Below, in pieces: positions 5,458 through 5,678 of a DNA stretch of 5,678 nucleotides. The number at the start of each line of letters is the position of its first letter. Within the stretch, counting starts at the first letter, position 1. Where the stretch lies: positions 1 to 5,678 of the forward strand of contig PKYZ01000653.1 in assembly GCA_003132865.1 (NCBI GenBank), given 5' to 3'. Both the position numbers and the translations under genes were made by a program. The stretch is from Bryobacterales bacterium (GTDB taxonomy: Bacteria > Acidobacteriota > Terriglobia > Bryobacterales > Bryobacteraceae). The notes beneath the pieces are model-generated. The model was not told the DNA's origin, did not search any database, and saw nothing but the letters and a program-made list of their open reading frames with translations.

Positions 5458-5678
5458 CTAGCGACGCCTCTCGAGGGCCAGACCAAGTCCGGCGCCGATC
5501 AGCACAGTCCCGGTGCCGCAATCGAGTCCTCGCGTAACCGCGGGGCGGCGGAGCCAGGATCGGAGAGGTCCTACAGCGATGGTCAGAAGAGTGAGCCACA
5601 GCAACCCTTCCGCAACGTGAACGAAGGTGAATAGAAAGCTGTATGCCATGATGCCGCCGCGAGGGATGAATTGCGGGA
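5458..5678 (-). CDS. LysE/RhtB-family transporter, C-terminal part (5' end outside window)
   Basis: This is the last ~72 residues of an inner-membrane amino-acid/metabolite exporter of the LysE/RhtB type. The frame stays open to the right edge of the window and reads PQFIPRGG just before the first internal Met (codon 5649-5647). PQF followed by I/V and a Pro-containing turn is a familiar landmark in the second half of LysE-family proteins, so that Met is internal and the gene continues beyond the window. Two hydrophobic segments follow, roughly AYSFLFTFVHVAEGLLWLTL and TGTVLIGAGLGLAL, separated by a basic loop (RSWLRRP), and the protein ends in ERRR before a TAG stop. This matches the last two helices of the family. 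The substrate cannot be told from this fragment. It lies on the same strand as tolQ but 116 nt upstream, and there is no reason to link it functionally to Tol-Pal. Confidence 0.75.
   Translation of the reverse strand, partial: PQFIPRGGIMAYSFLFTFVHVAEGLLWLTLLTIAVGPLRSWLRRPAVTRGLDCGTGTVLIGAGLGLALERRR

Noticed and set aside
5458..5649. Separate 63-residue small membrane protein starting at the Met at 5649
   Set aside because: The frame remains open upstream and encodes PQFIPRGG, a LysE-family landmark, so this is the end of a larger gene cut by the window.

Overview
The window carries a complete Tol-Pal cell-envelope operon, read entirely on the minus strand: tolQ, tolR, a short tolA/TonB-type protein, tolB, pal and cpoB (ybgF), from right to left. 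The right edge holds the 3' end of an upstream gene for a LysE/RhtB-family transporter on the same strand. No RNA gene, insertion sequence, CRISPR array or plus-strand gene is supported.

The organism is a Gram-negative (diderm) bacterium of high GC content. Several traits suggest Acidobacteriota, perhaps near Solibacter/Bryobacter: an Ig-like domain inserted in Pal, a short TonB-like TolA, Pal with a GHCDERG motif and a [13 protein letters not shown] end, and intergenic spacers filled with short inverted repeats. This assignment is an inference from family knowledge, not a database result.

Layout on the minus strand, in order of transcription: 5678-5458, LysE C-terminus; 5457-5342, a 116-nt spacer with only a weak promoter candidate and a strong Shine-Dalgarno; 5341-2042, tolQ-tolR-tolA-tolB packed with junctions of 3, -1 and 1 nt, so probably translationally coupled; 2041-1925, a spacer almost filled by an inverted array of 7-bp units; 1924-1142, pal; 1141-1063, a spacer with two perfect GC-rich hairpins; 1062-145, cpoB; 144-1, trailing DNA with two more hairpins and no gene.

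Functionally, TolQ and TolR form the inner-membrane proton-driven motor. TolA carries that energy across the periplasm. TolB is the periplasmic beta-propeller that binds Pal, and Pal is the outer-membrane lipoprotein that grips peptidoglycan. CpoB is the periplasmic TPR/coiled-coil partner that links envelope constriction to peptidoglycan synthesis. The gene content is conventional. The unusual parts are the structured spacers placed just ahead of the pal and cpoB ribosome binding sites, the Ig-like domain and long polyproline tracts of Pal, and the TTG and GTG starts of tolQ and tolR.
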